64,000 nt of DNA from Planctomycetota bacterium (GCA_027618475.1 JAQCEJ010000009.1:29422-93421); one strand, 5' to 3'; positions 8,503 through 17,577 are shown, counted from the first letter of the stretch. A program made the numbers and translations. The notes: generated by a model not told the origin, from the sequence alone.

Positions 8503-11292
8503 ATGCAAGGTACTATCGCTAAGCTCACCGTTGTTGCAGGCGTGATCGGAATCGGACTCCTCGCTCTTCTGCAGGTTAACGGCTACATTCAAACTACGAA
8601 TACAGAGTCAACGTCTACCAACGACGGCGTCGATGATCTCGCTCTCGAGAGCGAACTCGATGGGGAGAACGAAGCGTCACCGTCGTCAAAATCGACCGCG
8701 GCGACGTCTGCTCCTCCGTCGGGACAATCCGAGCCCGAGTTCGACAACGACGATAACTGGGAAAAAGAGTTGCTCGAACCGACCGGCGGCTCTACCGAAA
8801 CCTTGCACGCAGACGCCGACACCACCGCAGACGACAACAATGATCTCTTCGGCGGGCTCGACACGTCAACGCCCCCAACGGCGACGAAGTCGCGTGTCGT
8901 CTCTTTCGATGATGAAAACGATGACGAGGCGGGCCAACTCGCCGACGCCGAATTTTCAGACGGCTCAGAGATGTCGCTGAATGCGACGATCGAACTCGAT
9001 GACGAAACCTCGGCCGACGACGATTCTCTCACGTCTGACGAGACCGGCGACAACGAGCCGTCGTTCTCCTCGGACGACCAAACGGAAATCAAAACGCCGA
9101 AGAAGGAACGTCCACGAACGGCGGAACTCGCAATCGATCAGACAATCGCCTCCGATTCCGGGCCGCAACTTTTTTCGGCCACTCCCGAGCAGAACGATTC
9201 GAGTGAATTTGAAGACGATTTAACTGAACTGGCCCCCGATGATTCGTCGACGTCCGCCTTGCAGTTGTCGGGCGACGATTCGACCATCGCCAAAAACGAA
9301 TTTGCCGACAACGATAGTGAACCGAGCCTTCTGCAAATTGATGAAACGGTGCAGCCGTTGAACCCGAATTCAGTCCCCGGCGACGTATTGAAAACGCCGA
9401 AGCGTATGCCGGCGAAATCTCTGCGACAAGACGAGCTTCTCGTGGTCAGCGACGATGACGATCCTTTTCCAAGTGAAGAGGAATCGTCGGATCCCGCGTT
9501 TTCGGACGTGACGTCGAACTCAGATCAGACCGAATTGGCGTTGCCCGATATCGAGTTGCCGCGTGACGAAGCGGCCGACAGTGACGGCGATCACGCCGAT
9601 GAACTGCTATTGCCCCAGTCAGACAAACCGTTGGATCAAAATCCACTGTCTGTCGACAATGGCAATGCTCCACCTAAACCTGCAAAGTCGTCGGAACTGC
9701 TGAATCCGTTTCCGCGAAACGAACAGCCGAGTCTTTCGCGTTCACCTCCAAGTTCAACCGGGACGTCGCGCCGCGAAAGCCGTGGCAGCGGCGATGGTAA
9801 CGACGATTCATTGATGCCTCCGCAGAAGATACTTCCGCGCAATGTGGAGCCCGAACCGACATCGACGGCCACGCCTTTTGTCGATCTGCGCGGTGACGCC
9901 ACCGTCGACCAGAATGTTCCCCAAGGTGTCTTGCGGCCTCACCTGACGATCGAAAAAGTCGCCCCGAAAAACGCCGTCTTGGGGCAACCGATGGTTTATC
10001 AGATCATCGTAAGAAATCTGGGTGATGCCGAGGCGCATCAGGTGGTGGTCGAAGACCGCATTCCTCGCGGCTCGCAACTTTCAGGAACCGATCCTCAAGC
10101 CGTGCTCACCGACCGAAAACTGGTCTGGGATCTCGGAACGCTGGCAGCGAACGAAGAGCGTACGATTGCCGTTCGCGTTGTACCGACCTCCGAAGGCTCG
10201 ATCGGCAGTGTGGCGACGGTCAACTTCGTCGCCGAAATTACCGCCGAGACAATTATCACCGCACCGAAGCTCGAACTCGAACTGACCGGCCCGCAAGCGG
10301 TCGACGTCGGCGACACTGTCGCGTTGCATTTCAAATTGAGCAACGCCGGTAACAGCGAGGCCGGTGCCGTATTTATCCGCGAGATCATTCCCGCCGGTTT
10401 CGAGCATCCCTCGGGAGACGATCTGGAGTACGAAGTCGGTGGACTTTCTCCCGGGCAATCGCGTGAAGTCGATTTGAAGCTGAAGGCCATCCAGCCGGGG
10501 CATTACATCAATCGCGCTGTCGCGACGGCGGAGGGGGGATTCGAAGTCGAAACCAAGATCGATATCGAGATTGTCGGTCCGCAATTCACGATCACCCGCG
10601 ACGGTCCCAAACGCCGCACGATCGGGCGTCCCGCTGCGTATTCAAATACGATCGAGAATAATGGAAACCGCATCCTCCGCGATGTCAGCATCGAAGAAGC
10701 GTTGCCCGAAGGAATGGAATTTGTCGAAGCCTCGGACGGCGGCCAATACAACGAACAAGACCGCGTCGTCATTTGGCGATTGAACGAGTTACTGCCGGCG
10801 TCGCGGCACAAGGTGAGCGTGGTGCTGACCCCCCGTTCGCGCGGGGCGATGGAGAGCACCGTGCGCGTCGTCGATTCTCGCGGAATTCCTGTGGAAGTTC
10901 AATCGCTAACCGATGTCGTCGGGCATCCCTCGCTGTCGATCGATACCACGGCCCTCGACGGACCGATTAACGTCGGCGAAGATGTCGGTTTTCGCGTACA
11001 GATTCGTAATCGAGGAACGGCCCCCGCGACGAATATCGACGTTCGTATGGCGATTCCTCCCGGGCTAAAATTCGTGGCGGCGCGAGGACTCACACAGGAT
11101 AATGCAACCGAAAGCCTGGTAAGTTTCGTTCCCGTCGAACGCCTGGGGCCGGACGAAAACCTCGAATTTGAGCTCGTCTTTCGTTCGATCGAACCGGGTG
11201 ATTCCCGCGTCAAGATCGACGTCAAAACCGACCAGATGCAACGCCCCTTGAGCCGCGAAGAAGCAGTCGTTATCTTTTCGGATGAAAAGTAA
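8503..11292 (+). CDS. Large anchored acidic protein with four DUF11 (CARDB-like) domains
   Basis: 929 residues. An N-terminal membrane anchor (about 5-26) is followed by some 440 residues of Asp/Glu/Ser/Thr-rich, low-complexity, probably disordered sequence. Then come four tandem beta-sandwich repeats starting near 480, 586, 691 and 806, each with the DUF11 pattern (VGQ/VGD ... V.N.G...A..V.V.D.IP.G). The last half is therefore a rigid stalk or adhesive rod held off the membrane by an acidic spacer, probably facing the periplasm or cell surface. AAGGA lies five bases before the ATG. DUF11 proteins are abundant in planctomycete envelopes, but their ligands are unknown. Followed after 36 bases by queF, which may be co-transcribed. 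Confidence 0.8.
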   Translation: MQGTIAKLTVVAGVIGIGLLALLQVNGYIQTTNTESTSTNDGVDDLALESELDGENEASPSSKSTAATSAPPSGQSEPEFDNDDNWEKELLEPTGGSTETLHADADTTADDNNDLFGGLDTSTPPTATKSRVVSFDDENDDEAGQLADAEFSDGSEMSLNATIELDDETSADDDSLTSDETGDNEPSFSSDDQTEIKTPKKERPRTAELAIDQTIASDSGPQLFSATPEQNDSSEFEDDLTELAPDDSSTSALQLSGDDSTIAKNEFADNDSEPSLLQIDETVQPLNPNSVPGDVLKTPKRMPAKSLRQDELLVVSDDDDPFPSEEESSDPAFSDVTSNSDQTELALPDIELPRDEAADSDGDHADELLLPQSDKPLDQNPLSVDNGNAPPKPAKSSELLNPFPRNEQPSLSRSPPSSTGTSRRESRGSGDGNDDSLMPPQKILPRNVEPEPTSTATPFVDLRGDATVDQNVPQGVLRPHLTIEKVAPKNAVLGQPMVYQIIVRNLGDAEAHQVVVEDRIPRGSQLSGTDPQAVLTDRKLVWDLGTLAANEERTIAVRVVPTSEGSIGSVATVNFVAEITAETIITAPKLELELTGPQAVDVGDTVALHFKLSNAGNSEAGAVFIREIIPAGFEHPSGDDLEYEVGGLSPGQSREVDLKLKAIQPGHYINRAVATAEGGFEVETKIDIEIVGPQFTITRDGPKRRTIGRPAAYSNTIENNGNRILRDVSIEEALPEGMEFVEASDGGQYNEQDRVVIWRLNELLPASRHKVSVVLTPRSRGAMESTVRVVDSRGIPVEVQSLTDVVGHPSLSIDTTALDGPINVGEDVGFRVQIRNRGTAPATNIDVRMAIPPGLKFVAARGLTQDNATESLVSFVPVERLGPDENLEFELVFRSIEPGDSRVKIDVKTDQMQRPLSREEAVVIFSDEK

Positions 11293-11328
11293 CGATCGAT
11301 TTTCGCGTGCCACAGACGAGGGACATTG

Positions 11329-11691
11329 ATGACGGCCGATTTCTGCAAGGTTCTGGAAACGTTTGAGAATCCGTTTCCCGATCGCGACTACGTGATTGAC
11401 ACCGTTTGTCCCGAATTCACATCGATGTGTCCTAAAACCGGGCAACCCGATTTCGGCACGTTAACGCTCTCGTACATCCCCGACAAACTCTGCTACGAAC
11501 TGAAGTCGTTAAAGCTGTATTTGCAGCAATATCGCAATGTCGGCGCGTTTTACGAAAACGTCACGAATCGCATTCTCGATGATCTCGTCCAAACGACGCA
11601 ACCGCGTTGGATGAAACTCGTCGCCGCCTTCACTCCCCGCGGCGGAATTCATACCACGGTGACCGTCGAATATCCCCGTAGGAATAAATGA
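11329..11691 (+). CDS. queF: NADPH-dependent 7-cyano-7-deazaguanine (preQ0) reductase, QueF type I
   Basis: Reduces the nitrile of preQ0 to the aminomethyl group of preQ1 for queuosine tRNA modification. The 120-residue protein is the single-domain type. Catalytic Cys34 ([13 protein letters not shown]) and Asp41 have the seven-residue spacing of the Bacillus enzyme, and the NADPH motif ELKSLKLY is at 57-64. A TTG immediately upstream is in frame, but GAGGGA five bases before the ATG at 11329 fixes the start. No other queuosine gene lies in the window. Confidence 0.95.
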   Translation: MTADFCKVLETFENPFPDRDYVIDTVCPEFTSMCPKTGQPDFGTLTLSYIPDKLCYELKSLKLYLQQYRNVGAFYENVTNRILDDLVQTTQPRWMKLVAAFTPRGGIHTTVTVEYPRRNK

Positions 11692-11734
11692 TCTTGGTGA
11701 GTGGAATCGCACGACGATTTCCGGTTTGACTCGC

Positions 11735-13144
11735 TTACCCGAATAAATCGAGAATCGGGTCTCCCTCGGCGAGGAGATTGAACGGACGGTTCTCGCTATC
11801 GAAGATTTCGAGATCGTGGACTCCCATCGCGTGGTACACCGTCTTGGTGATGTGTGCCGGGGTCACCGGTTTGTCGGCGGGATATTCACCGTATTTGTCG
11901 CTTGAGCCGTAGGTCTGTCCGCCGCGGAGTCCACCACCGGCGAGGACGTTACTATGACAATGCGTCCAATGATCGCGTCCGGCACCGGCTTGCCCCCCAC
12001 TGCGCGGGTCGCCGATTTTGGGCGTGCGTCCCATTTCGCTGGTGACCAGCAGCAACGTGTCATCCAACATGCCGCGATTGTCCAAGTCTTCGATTAATGC
12101 CGAAAAGGCGCGATCGAATTCCGGCAGCAGATAATCTTTCAGGCAATTGAAATTGTTGCCGTGAGTATCCCAGCCGCCGGCGCTCTTGCACTTCGACGAG
12201 ATCTTTTCGTTTTCCATCCAGAAGACGGTGACGAATGGTATTTCAGCTTCGACGAGTCGCCGGGCCACGAGCAAGCTCATGCCGTTAACGGTCTCTCCAT
12301 ATCGCTGCCTCAGTTCGACCGGTTCGCGGGCCACGTCGAATGCGACGGTCGCCTTGGCCGACGACAACAATCGAAACGCGCGTTGTTCCTGTTGATTCCA
12401 CGTTCTGACGGCCGCATGACGATCAAAGTCGGCGTGGGCCGCGTTAATCGCACTCAGTAATCCATGACGCGAGTCGAGACGAGTCGTGTCGACTCCGGTC
12501 TGAAGCTCGAGCGCCGGCACGCGAAATTCGAGAGGCTTGTCGACGCTCCCCTGCACATACAACGGATCGAATTCGACCCCGAGTCGAGCGGCAAATTGTC
12601 CCGGCCGCGTATAAGGAGCACGGCTCGGCTTATGCGGTAACGTGACGGCATTGGGAAGAAATTGATTTTGTTCGCGACGCGACGCCACGACCGTTCCCAT
12701 GTAAGGCCAGTCGTCGGGAAACGGCGTGCGATTGTTTCCCAGCGATATGAACGACGGATCGGGAACGTGTCCGGTCAGATTATAATAGTAACCGGCGTGA
12801 TGGTCGTTGGTGTTGACGCTCGCCCCCACCGAGTTGACGACACATAAATGATGGGCCTGTTGCGCGAGCATCGGCAAATGCTCGGAAAGACAAACCCCCG
12901 GTGCCGATGTTTCAATCGGATTGAACTCGCCCCGATATTCGACGGGAGCCTTCGGTTTCAAATCCCACATATCGATATGGGAAGAACCGCCGCACAGAAA
13001 AAAGAGAATCGTCGACTTTGCCGGTCGCTGCACCTCTTCGAACGATTCGGTCGCCTGCAACGAACCCGGTTTTCCAAAGCGAAAACCGGCAAACCCAGCT
13101 CCGGAGGCGACTAGAAATGTTCTGCGCGAAATCGTCATCTGCAT
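11735..13144 (-). CDS. DUF1501 protein with Tat signal (alkaline-phosphatase-superfamily fold)
   Basis: 469 residues. The N-terminus TISRRTFLVASGAGFAGF is a twin-arginine signal, so the protein is exported folded. The body has the DUF1501 landmarks: FFLCGGSSHIDMWDLKP near the N-terminus, WDTHGNNF, TSEMGRTPKI, and GRDHWTH with NVLAGGGLRGG. DUF1501 proteins are sulfatase/phosphatase relatives very abundant in planctomycetes, usually paired with DUF1549/DUF1553 cytochrome-like proteins. No such partner is adjacent here. Three possible starts lie within nine bases (GTG 13147, ATG 13144, ATG 13138) and none has a clear ribosome-binding site. Substrate unknown. Confidence 0.85.
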   Translation of the reverse strand: MQMTISRRTFLVASGAGFAGFRFGKPGSLQATESFEEVQRPAKSTILFFLCGGSSHIDMWDLKPKAPVEYRGEFNPIETSAPGVCLSEHLPMLAQQAHHLCVVNSVGASVNTNDHHAGYYYNLTGHVPDPSFISLGNNRTPFPDDWPYMGTVVASRREQNQFLPNAVTLPHKPSRAPYTRPGQFAARLGVEFDPLYVQGSVDKPLEFRVPALELQTGVDTTRLDSRHGLLSAINAAHADFDRHAAVRTWNQQEQRAFRLLSSAKATVAFDVAREPVELRQRYGETVNGMSLLVARRLVEAEIPFVTVFWMENEKISSKCKSAGGWDTHGNNFNCLKDYLLPEFDRAFSALIEDLDNRGMLDDTLLLVTSEMGRTPKIGDPRSGGQAGAGRDHWTHCHSNVLAGGGLRGGQTYGSSDKYGEYPADKPVTPAHITKTVYHAMGVHDLEIFDSENRPFNLLAEGDPILDLFG

Positions 13145-13535
13145 CACTCATTAAATTGAAGAAGCAAAACCGGGTGGAAATACCCTGTCATCCAGCCCCG
13201 AAATATTCCATCCTTTACTATCCATAAATGATAGCACATATCACGGGTGTCGTCGAGCAATTATCGTGCTGAAAAGTCATGCCGGTCGACGCCTGACTCA
13301 CGACATTTTGGGAGATTTCTGCACTTTTTTCGCGACTCGACTTAGCAAATCGACTCGATTTCACCGTAACTGGGGAGACCCGTCGCGCCGATCCGCTTCT
13401 TGAAGCAAAGCGGTCTATTCAAATAGACACACCCTTCGTTATTCTTCGGCGATTTCACACGGGATTCTTAACGGCTAACGACACGGATATTCGCGCCGCC
13501 TGTTCATTTCTTTCTCTCGTTCGATGGGCTGAAGC
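13145..13535. other. Divergent promoter region
   Basis: The spacer lies between the DUF1501 gene (minus) and the DUF817 gene (plus). On the minus strand an extended -10 (TGCTATCAT, 13228-13236) is plausible for DUF1501, but I see no convincing -35. No repeat or RNA gene is evident. Confidence 0.3.
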
Positions 13536-14381
13536 ATGAAACTTCACACGCTCGACGAGCATCTGCTCTCACCCGCATTACCTTCCGATGTATCGGGACT
13601 TTCCCGCTTAGTGACGGAGTTTCTGTACTTCGGCGTCAAGAACGTGCGAGCCTGCCTGTTCGTCGCTCTATTTTTTGGTGCGGTCGTCACAATTCCCAAT
13701 GAAGGCATCTGGGGCATCCCTCGTTACGATCTATTGCTGATTGCCGCATTAGCCATTCAGTTCTGGATGGTGTGGGCGAAACTCGAAACGGTTGATGAAC
13801 TCAAGGCGATCACATTGTTTCACGCGGTCGGGTTCTGTCTCGAACTCTTCAAAACGTCCGATGGCATTCGCTCGTGGAGTTATCCCGATTTCGCCTACAC
13901 GAAAATCGCCGGCGTGCCGTTGTTTTCGGGATTCATGTACGCCTCGGTCGGCAGTTATATAATACAGTCGTGGCGGCTGATGGATTTGCGCATCCGCCAT
14001 CATCCCTCGTATTGGATGGCGACACTCGTCGCACTGGTGATCTATGCGAATTTCTTCACGCATCACTACATCGGTGATTACCGCTGGTACATCGCCGCGT
14101 GCGTGTTAGGATTGTATTCGCGCACCACAGTGACGTTCCGACCGTATGACCGCGATCGTTCGATGCCGATGTTGCTTTCGTTTACTCTTATCGGGTTTTT
14201 CATCTGGCTGGCAGAAAACATCAGCACGTTTTTCGGCGTCTGGAAATATCCGAACCAACTCGGTGCCTGGTCGACGGTGCACATCGCCAAATGGAGCTCG
14301 TGGTCGCTGTTGGTGATTATGACGATTACCATCGTCGCGCACTTGAAGCATATCAAAGAACGAATTCATGTGCCGGAGTAA
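13536..14381 (+). CDS. DUF817 family integral membrane protein
   Basis: 281 residues with about eight hydrophobic segments. Family features include the polar block FHAVGFCLELFKTSDGIRSWSYPD, SGFMYASVGSYIIQSWRL, the HHYIGDYRW segment and WLAENISTFFGVWKYPNQ near the C-terminus. DUF817 (B. subtilis YoaT type) has no established function; the conserved charged and His residues within membrane segments suggest transport or an intramembrane enzyme, which is only inference. The ATG has a weak ribosome-binding site. The cyclase gene starts 25 bases downstream on the same strand, so the two are probably co-transcribed. Confidence 0.85.
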   Translation: MKLHTLDEHLLSPALPSDVSGLSRLVTEFLYFGVKNVRACLFVALFFGAVVTIPNEGIWGIPRYDLLLIAALAIQFWMVWAKLETVDELKAITLFHAVGFCLELFKTSDGIRSWSYPDFAYTKIAGVPLFSGFMYASVGSYIIQSWRLMDLRIRHHPSYWMATLVALVIYANFFTHHYIGDYRWYIAACVLGLYSRTTVTFRPYDRDRSMPMLLSFTLIGFFIWLAENISTFFGVWKYPNQLGAWSTVHIAKWSSWSLLVIMTITIVAHLKHIKERIHVPE

Positions 14382-14406
14382 GACTAAGTTCAGAGGATGA
14401 AACATC

Positions 14407-15210
14407 ATGCATAAACCCATTCTGTTCAGCATGTCGATGTATCTGGCAACGGCATGGACAACGTTTTCATTTGCTCAGACGCAGTCCCCCTCTCCGTTCG
14501 ATGCCGGGAATATCAAGATCATCGATCTCGGATTATCGCTCGATGCGAAGAATCCCTTCTGGCCGGGGGACAACTATTTTGCCTTCGACCTGAAAACCAT
14601 CTCCACGCTGGAAAACGACGGCGTGCTCTCGAAAACATTTTCGATGCCCGAACATCTCGGGACGCATATCGACGCCCCTAACCACTTCGAAAAAGGCCAG
14701 CCCTCCGTCGATGAAATTCCCGCCGAGCAACTCTTCGGCCCCGGCGTGGTCATCGATATCTCGATGAAGGCCGAGGTCGATGCCGACGCCTGGCTGACTA
14801 TTAATGACATTCGCGACTGGGAAACAGATCACGGCGAAATACCGCAGCGAGCGATCGTGCTGCTGCACACAGGGTGGGGACGATTCGTCAAAATGCCGAG
14901 CCGCTACCAGAATCGCGATACGCTCGGCAAGATGCACTTCCCCGCGTTTTCCCCCGAAGCGGCGACATGGCTGATCAAACAAAGAAACATTCGCGGTCTC
15001 GGCCTCGATACCATGAGCATCGATCGCGGCATTTCAACGAAATTCGAAGTCCATCACATCGTCAACGGTGCCGGCCGGTACGGACTCGAAAATGTGATGC
15101 ATCTCGACATGCTGCCGCCGTGCGGGTTTTCGCTCATCGTCGCACCGATCAAGATCGCCGAAGGAACCGGTGGCCCGACGCGCATCTGGGCCGTTGTCCC
15201 GAATGAATAA
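14407..15210 (+). CDS. Secreted cyclase-family (kynurenine-formamidase-like) metal hydrolase
   Basis: 267 residues of the PF04199 cyclase family. A signal peptide (to about FAQTQ) is followed by the intact metal motif HLGTHIDAPNHF (HxGTHxDxPxHF). The segment GLGLDTMSID and the C-terminal PPCGFSLIVAPIKIAEGTGGP also match the family. Relatives hydrolyse N-formylkynurenine or isatin; the signal peptide makes a tryptophan-catabolism role less likely, so the substrate is open. AGAGGA precedes the ATG by nine bases. It lies 25 bases behind the DUF817 gene and converges (3-base gap) with the isochorismatase-type gene. Confidence 0.88.
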   Translation: MHKPILFSMSMYLATAWTTFSFAQTQSPSPFDAGNIKIIDLGLSLDAKNPFWPGDNYFAFDLKTISTLENDGVLSKTFSMPEHLGTHIDAPNHFEKGQPSVDEIPAEQLFGPGVVIDISMKAEVDADAWLTINDIRDWETDHGEIPQRAIVLLHTGWGRFVKMPSRYQNRDTLGKMHFPAFSPEAATWLIKQRNIRGLGLDTMSIDRGISTKFEVHHIVNGAGRYGLENVMHLDMLPPCGFSLIVAPIKIAEGTGGPTRIWAVVPNE

Positions 15211-15213
15211 GCG

Positions 15214-15765
15214 TCACTTTGCGATCCGTCGACACCACTCGTCGGTACTGATGACTTCGCTGAGCAGCATCTGCTGCGAACACAAAATTGCCCTTTGCAG
15301 TTCTTCGGCGGTGACATCGCCTGCCGAATTGCTCAACGGCAGCGTTCCGGTGGCATCGCTCAGGAATTCCACCGTAAAACCGCGATGCACGGCTTCGCGG
15401 GCCGTCGTATCGCAGCACATGTGCGTCATATAACCCGAGACGACGACGGTGTCGATCTCATGTTGGCGCAGCCACGATTCGAGTTCGGTCTTCGTAAAAC
15501 TTCCCGGCAGGTTCTTTTCGATCAACAGGTCGCGCGGCCGGTCTTTCACGTCGTCATGCAATTCCCACGCCGCCGTCCCGCGTTGAAAGAACGGCTTATC
15601 GGGCTGCGGAAACGTATGCTGTACGACGACGACAGGGATGTTCTGAGCCTGCGCTTCATCCATCGCTTTGACGATGTTCTGCAAATGTCCCGTGGGATGC
15701 GAAATCGGCAGTGCCCCGGTGAAGTATTCGTTCTGAACGTCGACCACGACGAGAGCACGTTTCAT
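15214..15765 (-). CDS. Cysteine hydrolase of the isochorismatase family
   Basis: 183 residues. The catalytic triad of the family is visible: Asp9 (VVVDVQ), Lys84 (LIEKNLPGSF) and Cys117 (GYMTHMCCDTTAREA), including the cis-peptide context before the Cys. Members hydrolyse amides or vinyl ethers such as nicotinamide, N-carbamoylsarcosine, biuret or isochorismate. Nothing here discriminates, although the NEY after VQ is common in generic members. The frame is open 42 codons further upstream, but AAGGA seven bases before the ATG at 15765 and the family N-terminus (MKRALVVVDVQ) decide the start. The facing cyclase gene is convergent, only three bases away. Confidence 0.92.
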   Translation of the reverse strand: MKRALVVVDVQNEYFTGALPISHPTGHLQNIVKAMDEAQAQNIPVVVVQHTFPQPDKPFFQRGTAAWELHDDVKDRPRDLLIEKNLPGSFTKTELESWLRQHEIDTVVVSGYMTHMCCDTTAREAVHRGFTVEFLSDATGTLPLSNSAGDVTAEELQRAILCSQQMLLSEVISTDEWCRRIAK

Positions 15766-16418
15766 TGCGGCGTCCTTGTTATTGATTATTCTGAGTGACG
15801 TCGAAGCCGACGAATCTCGGCTGACGACTGGGACCACTATGGTAGCGAACCTGTCGTCAGGATCAATCTTGCCGGGATTGACCCGGCACACGCGACGGTT
15901 TCAGATGTCAATTCGGCGTGAGAGGAACCTGACGTTCCTTAGCAAATTCGATAACCTGAGTTAACATTTTTCGCGTCGTTATCGGGCAAAAGATTCCATT
16001 TGGAAACATTTTGTGAGATTTGTTGAAATTCGCCACCATCACCGAATCCATTCAGAGAAAACAAGTTACGGCGATATCAACACCGAAATGTTGTCCGTGA
16101 ACCCGGCTTGGGTGTGAATCAGCGACGTCTACATCGTGCCATCGGCACTCGTCGTGCATTTTCACTGATCCGTTCTCAGTCAGTCGAGTGAATCACGACC
16201 GAGGATTAGCCCGCCGTTCATTACAAAACGGGGGCGTGCCATTGGAATTGACCTGCAGGTTTACGGTGATGACGTCGGCCGACGCCTTCACCAGACCCGA
16301 GACGATTCGTACGCATTCGTCCCGGGTCGACATCTCCGAAGAGTTAACACGTCTCTTGGGAAGATTCAACATGTTCAATCACAAAACGACTCTCAAATAT
16401 CGAAAAGGAACTCTCATT
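15766..16418. other. Long leader region upstream of the pilin-like pair
   Basis: About 650 bases without a supported gene. The frame of the first pilin-like protein is open back to 16188, but that extension lacks a ribosome-binding site and has no counterpart in the paralogue, so it is treated as leader. Small palindromes occur (for example GTGCC..GGCAC near 16138). No promoter is clear. Confidence 0.35.
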
Positions 16419-16745
16419 ATGTTACGTAAACTGTGGAATGACGAAGCTGGTTTCATCGTTTCTGCCGAACTCGTCCTCGTGGCCACGATCCTGGTCATCG
16501 GCATGATCGTCGGACTGAGCGAAGTTCAACACGCTGTGGTTCAGGAACTGGGTGACGTCGGCGAAGCCATCGGCTCGGTCAACCAGAGCTACGGTTATAC
16601 CGGTTTTTCCGCGAAAAAGAGCGGCTTGAAAGGTGGAATCAAGTCCTTCACCGCTGGTTCGCTGTTCAATGACATCACCGACGATTGCGACAACAACCAG
16701 TGCGATCTGGCCTGTGATCCCGCAATGCCGGAAGCCCCTAAATAA
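16419..16745 (+). CDS. Flp/type IV pilin-like small secreted protein with Cys/Asp tail, copy 1
   Basis: 108 residues. A short charged leader (MLRKLWNDEAG) is followed directly by a hydrophobic helix with a Glu near its start (FIVSAELVLVATILVIGMIVG), as in Flp and TadE-type pseudopilins processed after Gly. If cut after G11 the Glu is at position +6 rather than the canonical +5. The mature part has an amphipathic helix (EVQHAVVQELGDVGEAIGSVNQSY) and a C-terminal acidic tail with three cysteines (TDDCDNNQCDLACDP). AAAAGGAA stands eight bases before the ATG. A near-identical paralogue follows at 17156. No tad/pil assembly genes are in the window. It may be a pilin, a surface fibre or a secreted peptide precursor. 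Confidence 0.8.
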   Translation: MLRKLWNDEAGFIVSAELVLVATILVIGMIVGLSEVQHAVVQELGDVGEAIGSVNQSYGYTGFSAKKSGLKGGIKSFTAGSLFNDITDDCDNNQCDLACDPAMPEAPK

Positions 16746-17155
16746 GCATGATCACTTTCGAGTCTCTGGCTTGAAATGCAGAATGCGAAATCAAACACCC
16801 CTGAAGCGGTTGCTTCAGGGGTGTTTTCGTCTTTGCACTGTGAAGAAATTCGATCAGTGGGAAACACCGCTCTTGTCAATTCACGTCAAGAGAGCTTTAC
16901 AAAAACACGATTCGTCAAGTTATCATGTTTCCAACCGGATACAGTTTTCGTTCGAAGGTCCGATTATAACGGCTCGATAATTCGCGTTCTGGACGAGAGT
17001 TACAGAATCTCGTCAGCCGCCGTACCAACGAGGCCGGCCCCTCTGCGACAGAATTGCCTCCGCTGTCGCCGTGATGGCATCTCTCATGCAATTTCTCTCC
17101 TGCATCACTCGACTTGACGACTGTTGAACACTCAAAAAAATCGGAGAAAAACCAC
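16746..17155 (+). other. Spacer between the two pilin-like genes
   Basis: This 410-base spacer holds the terminator of the first copy (16793-16827), then about 330 bases that must contain a separate promoter for the second. A seven-base hairpin (GACGAGA..TCTCGTC) lies near 16992-17014. It has no gene. Confidence 0.4.
16793..16827 (+). terminator. Rho-independent terminator of pilin-like copy 1
   Basis: A perfect 13-base stem, ACACCCCTGAAGC (16795-16807) with its complement (16812-16824), and a GGTT tetraloop. It is flanked by AAA and a TTTT run. It begins about 50 bases after the stop and means that copy 1 ends its own transcript. Confidence 0.92.
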
Positions 17156-17491
17156 ATGTTGAAATGCCTTTGGAACGACGAACAGGGATTCATCGTCTCG
17201 GCGGAACTGATACTCGTAGCGACGATTCTTGTCATCGGACTCGTCGTCGGCATGAGCGAAGTGCAACACGCCGTCGTGCAGGAACTCAACGATGTCGGCG
17301 ACGCGATCGGTTCGGTCAACCAGTCGTATGGATACAGCGGATTCTCTTCGAAAAAGAGTAACGGTAAGCTGAAGTCGTTCTTTTCGGGCTCGCGTTTCAA
17401 CGATACGACTGACGACTGCGACAATAATCAATGCGATATCGCCTGCGATCCCGCCAGGCCGGAACAGCCGAAGGGACATCACCACTACTAA
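17156..17491 (+). CDS. Flp/type IV pilin-like small secreted protein with Cys/Asp tail, copy 2
   Basis: 111 residues, matching copy 1 at most positions: leader MLKCLWNDEQG, helix FIVSAELILVATILVIGLVVG, the same EVQHAVVQEL block and NQSYGYSGF, and the tail TDDCDNNQCDIACDP with the same three cysteines. Differences concentrate in the linker (residues 65-80), and the C-terminus ends in GHHHY. The frame is open 14 codons earlier, but GGAG lies nine bases before the ATG at 17156 and copy 1 starts at the equivalent Met. It has its own terminator. Leader cysteine C4 is unique to this copy. The duplication with conserved tail implies selection on the tail. Confidence 0.8.
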   Translation: MLKCLWNDEQGFIVSAELILVATILVIGLVVGMSEVQHAVVQELNDVGDAIGSVNQSYGYSGFSSKKSNGKLKSFFSGSRFNDTTDDCDNNQCDIACDPARPEQPKGHHHY

Positions 17492-17535
17492 TCGCTTCAC
17501 TTTGCGAATCACCCATTCTCTCAGCTCGCCTCACG

Positions 17536-17577
17536 ACTCCCGTCACCCCGCTCAAGGGTGACGGGAGTTTTCTTTTT
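17536..17577 (+). terminator. Rho-independent terminator of pilin-like copy 2
   Basis: A 13-base stem, ACTCCCGTCACCC (17536-17548) pairing with 17556-17568, with a seven-base loop and a T-rich tail (TTTTCTTTTTT). It starts 45 bases after the stop. Confidence 0.92.

Noticed and set aside
16188..16418. 77-codon N-terminal extension of pilin-like copy 1
   Set aside because: The paralogue has no such extension, and the ribosome-binding site is at the inner ATG.
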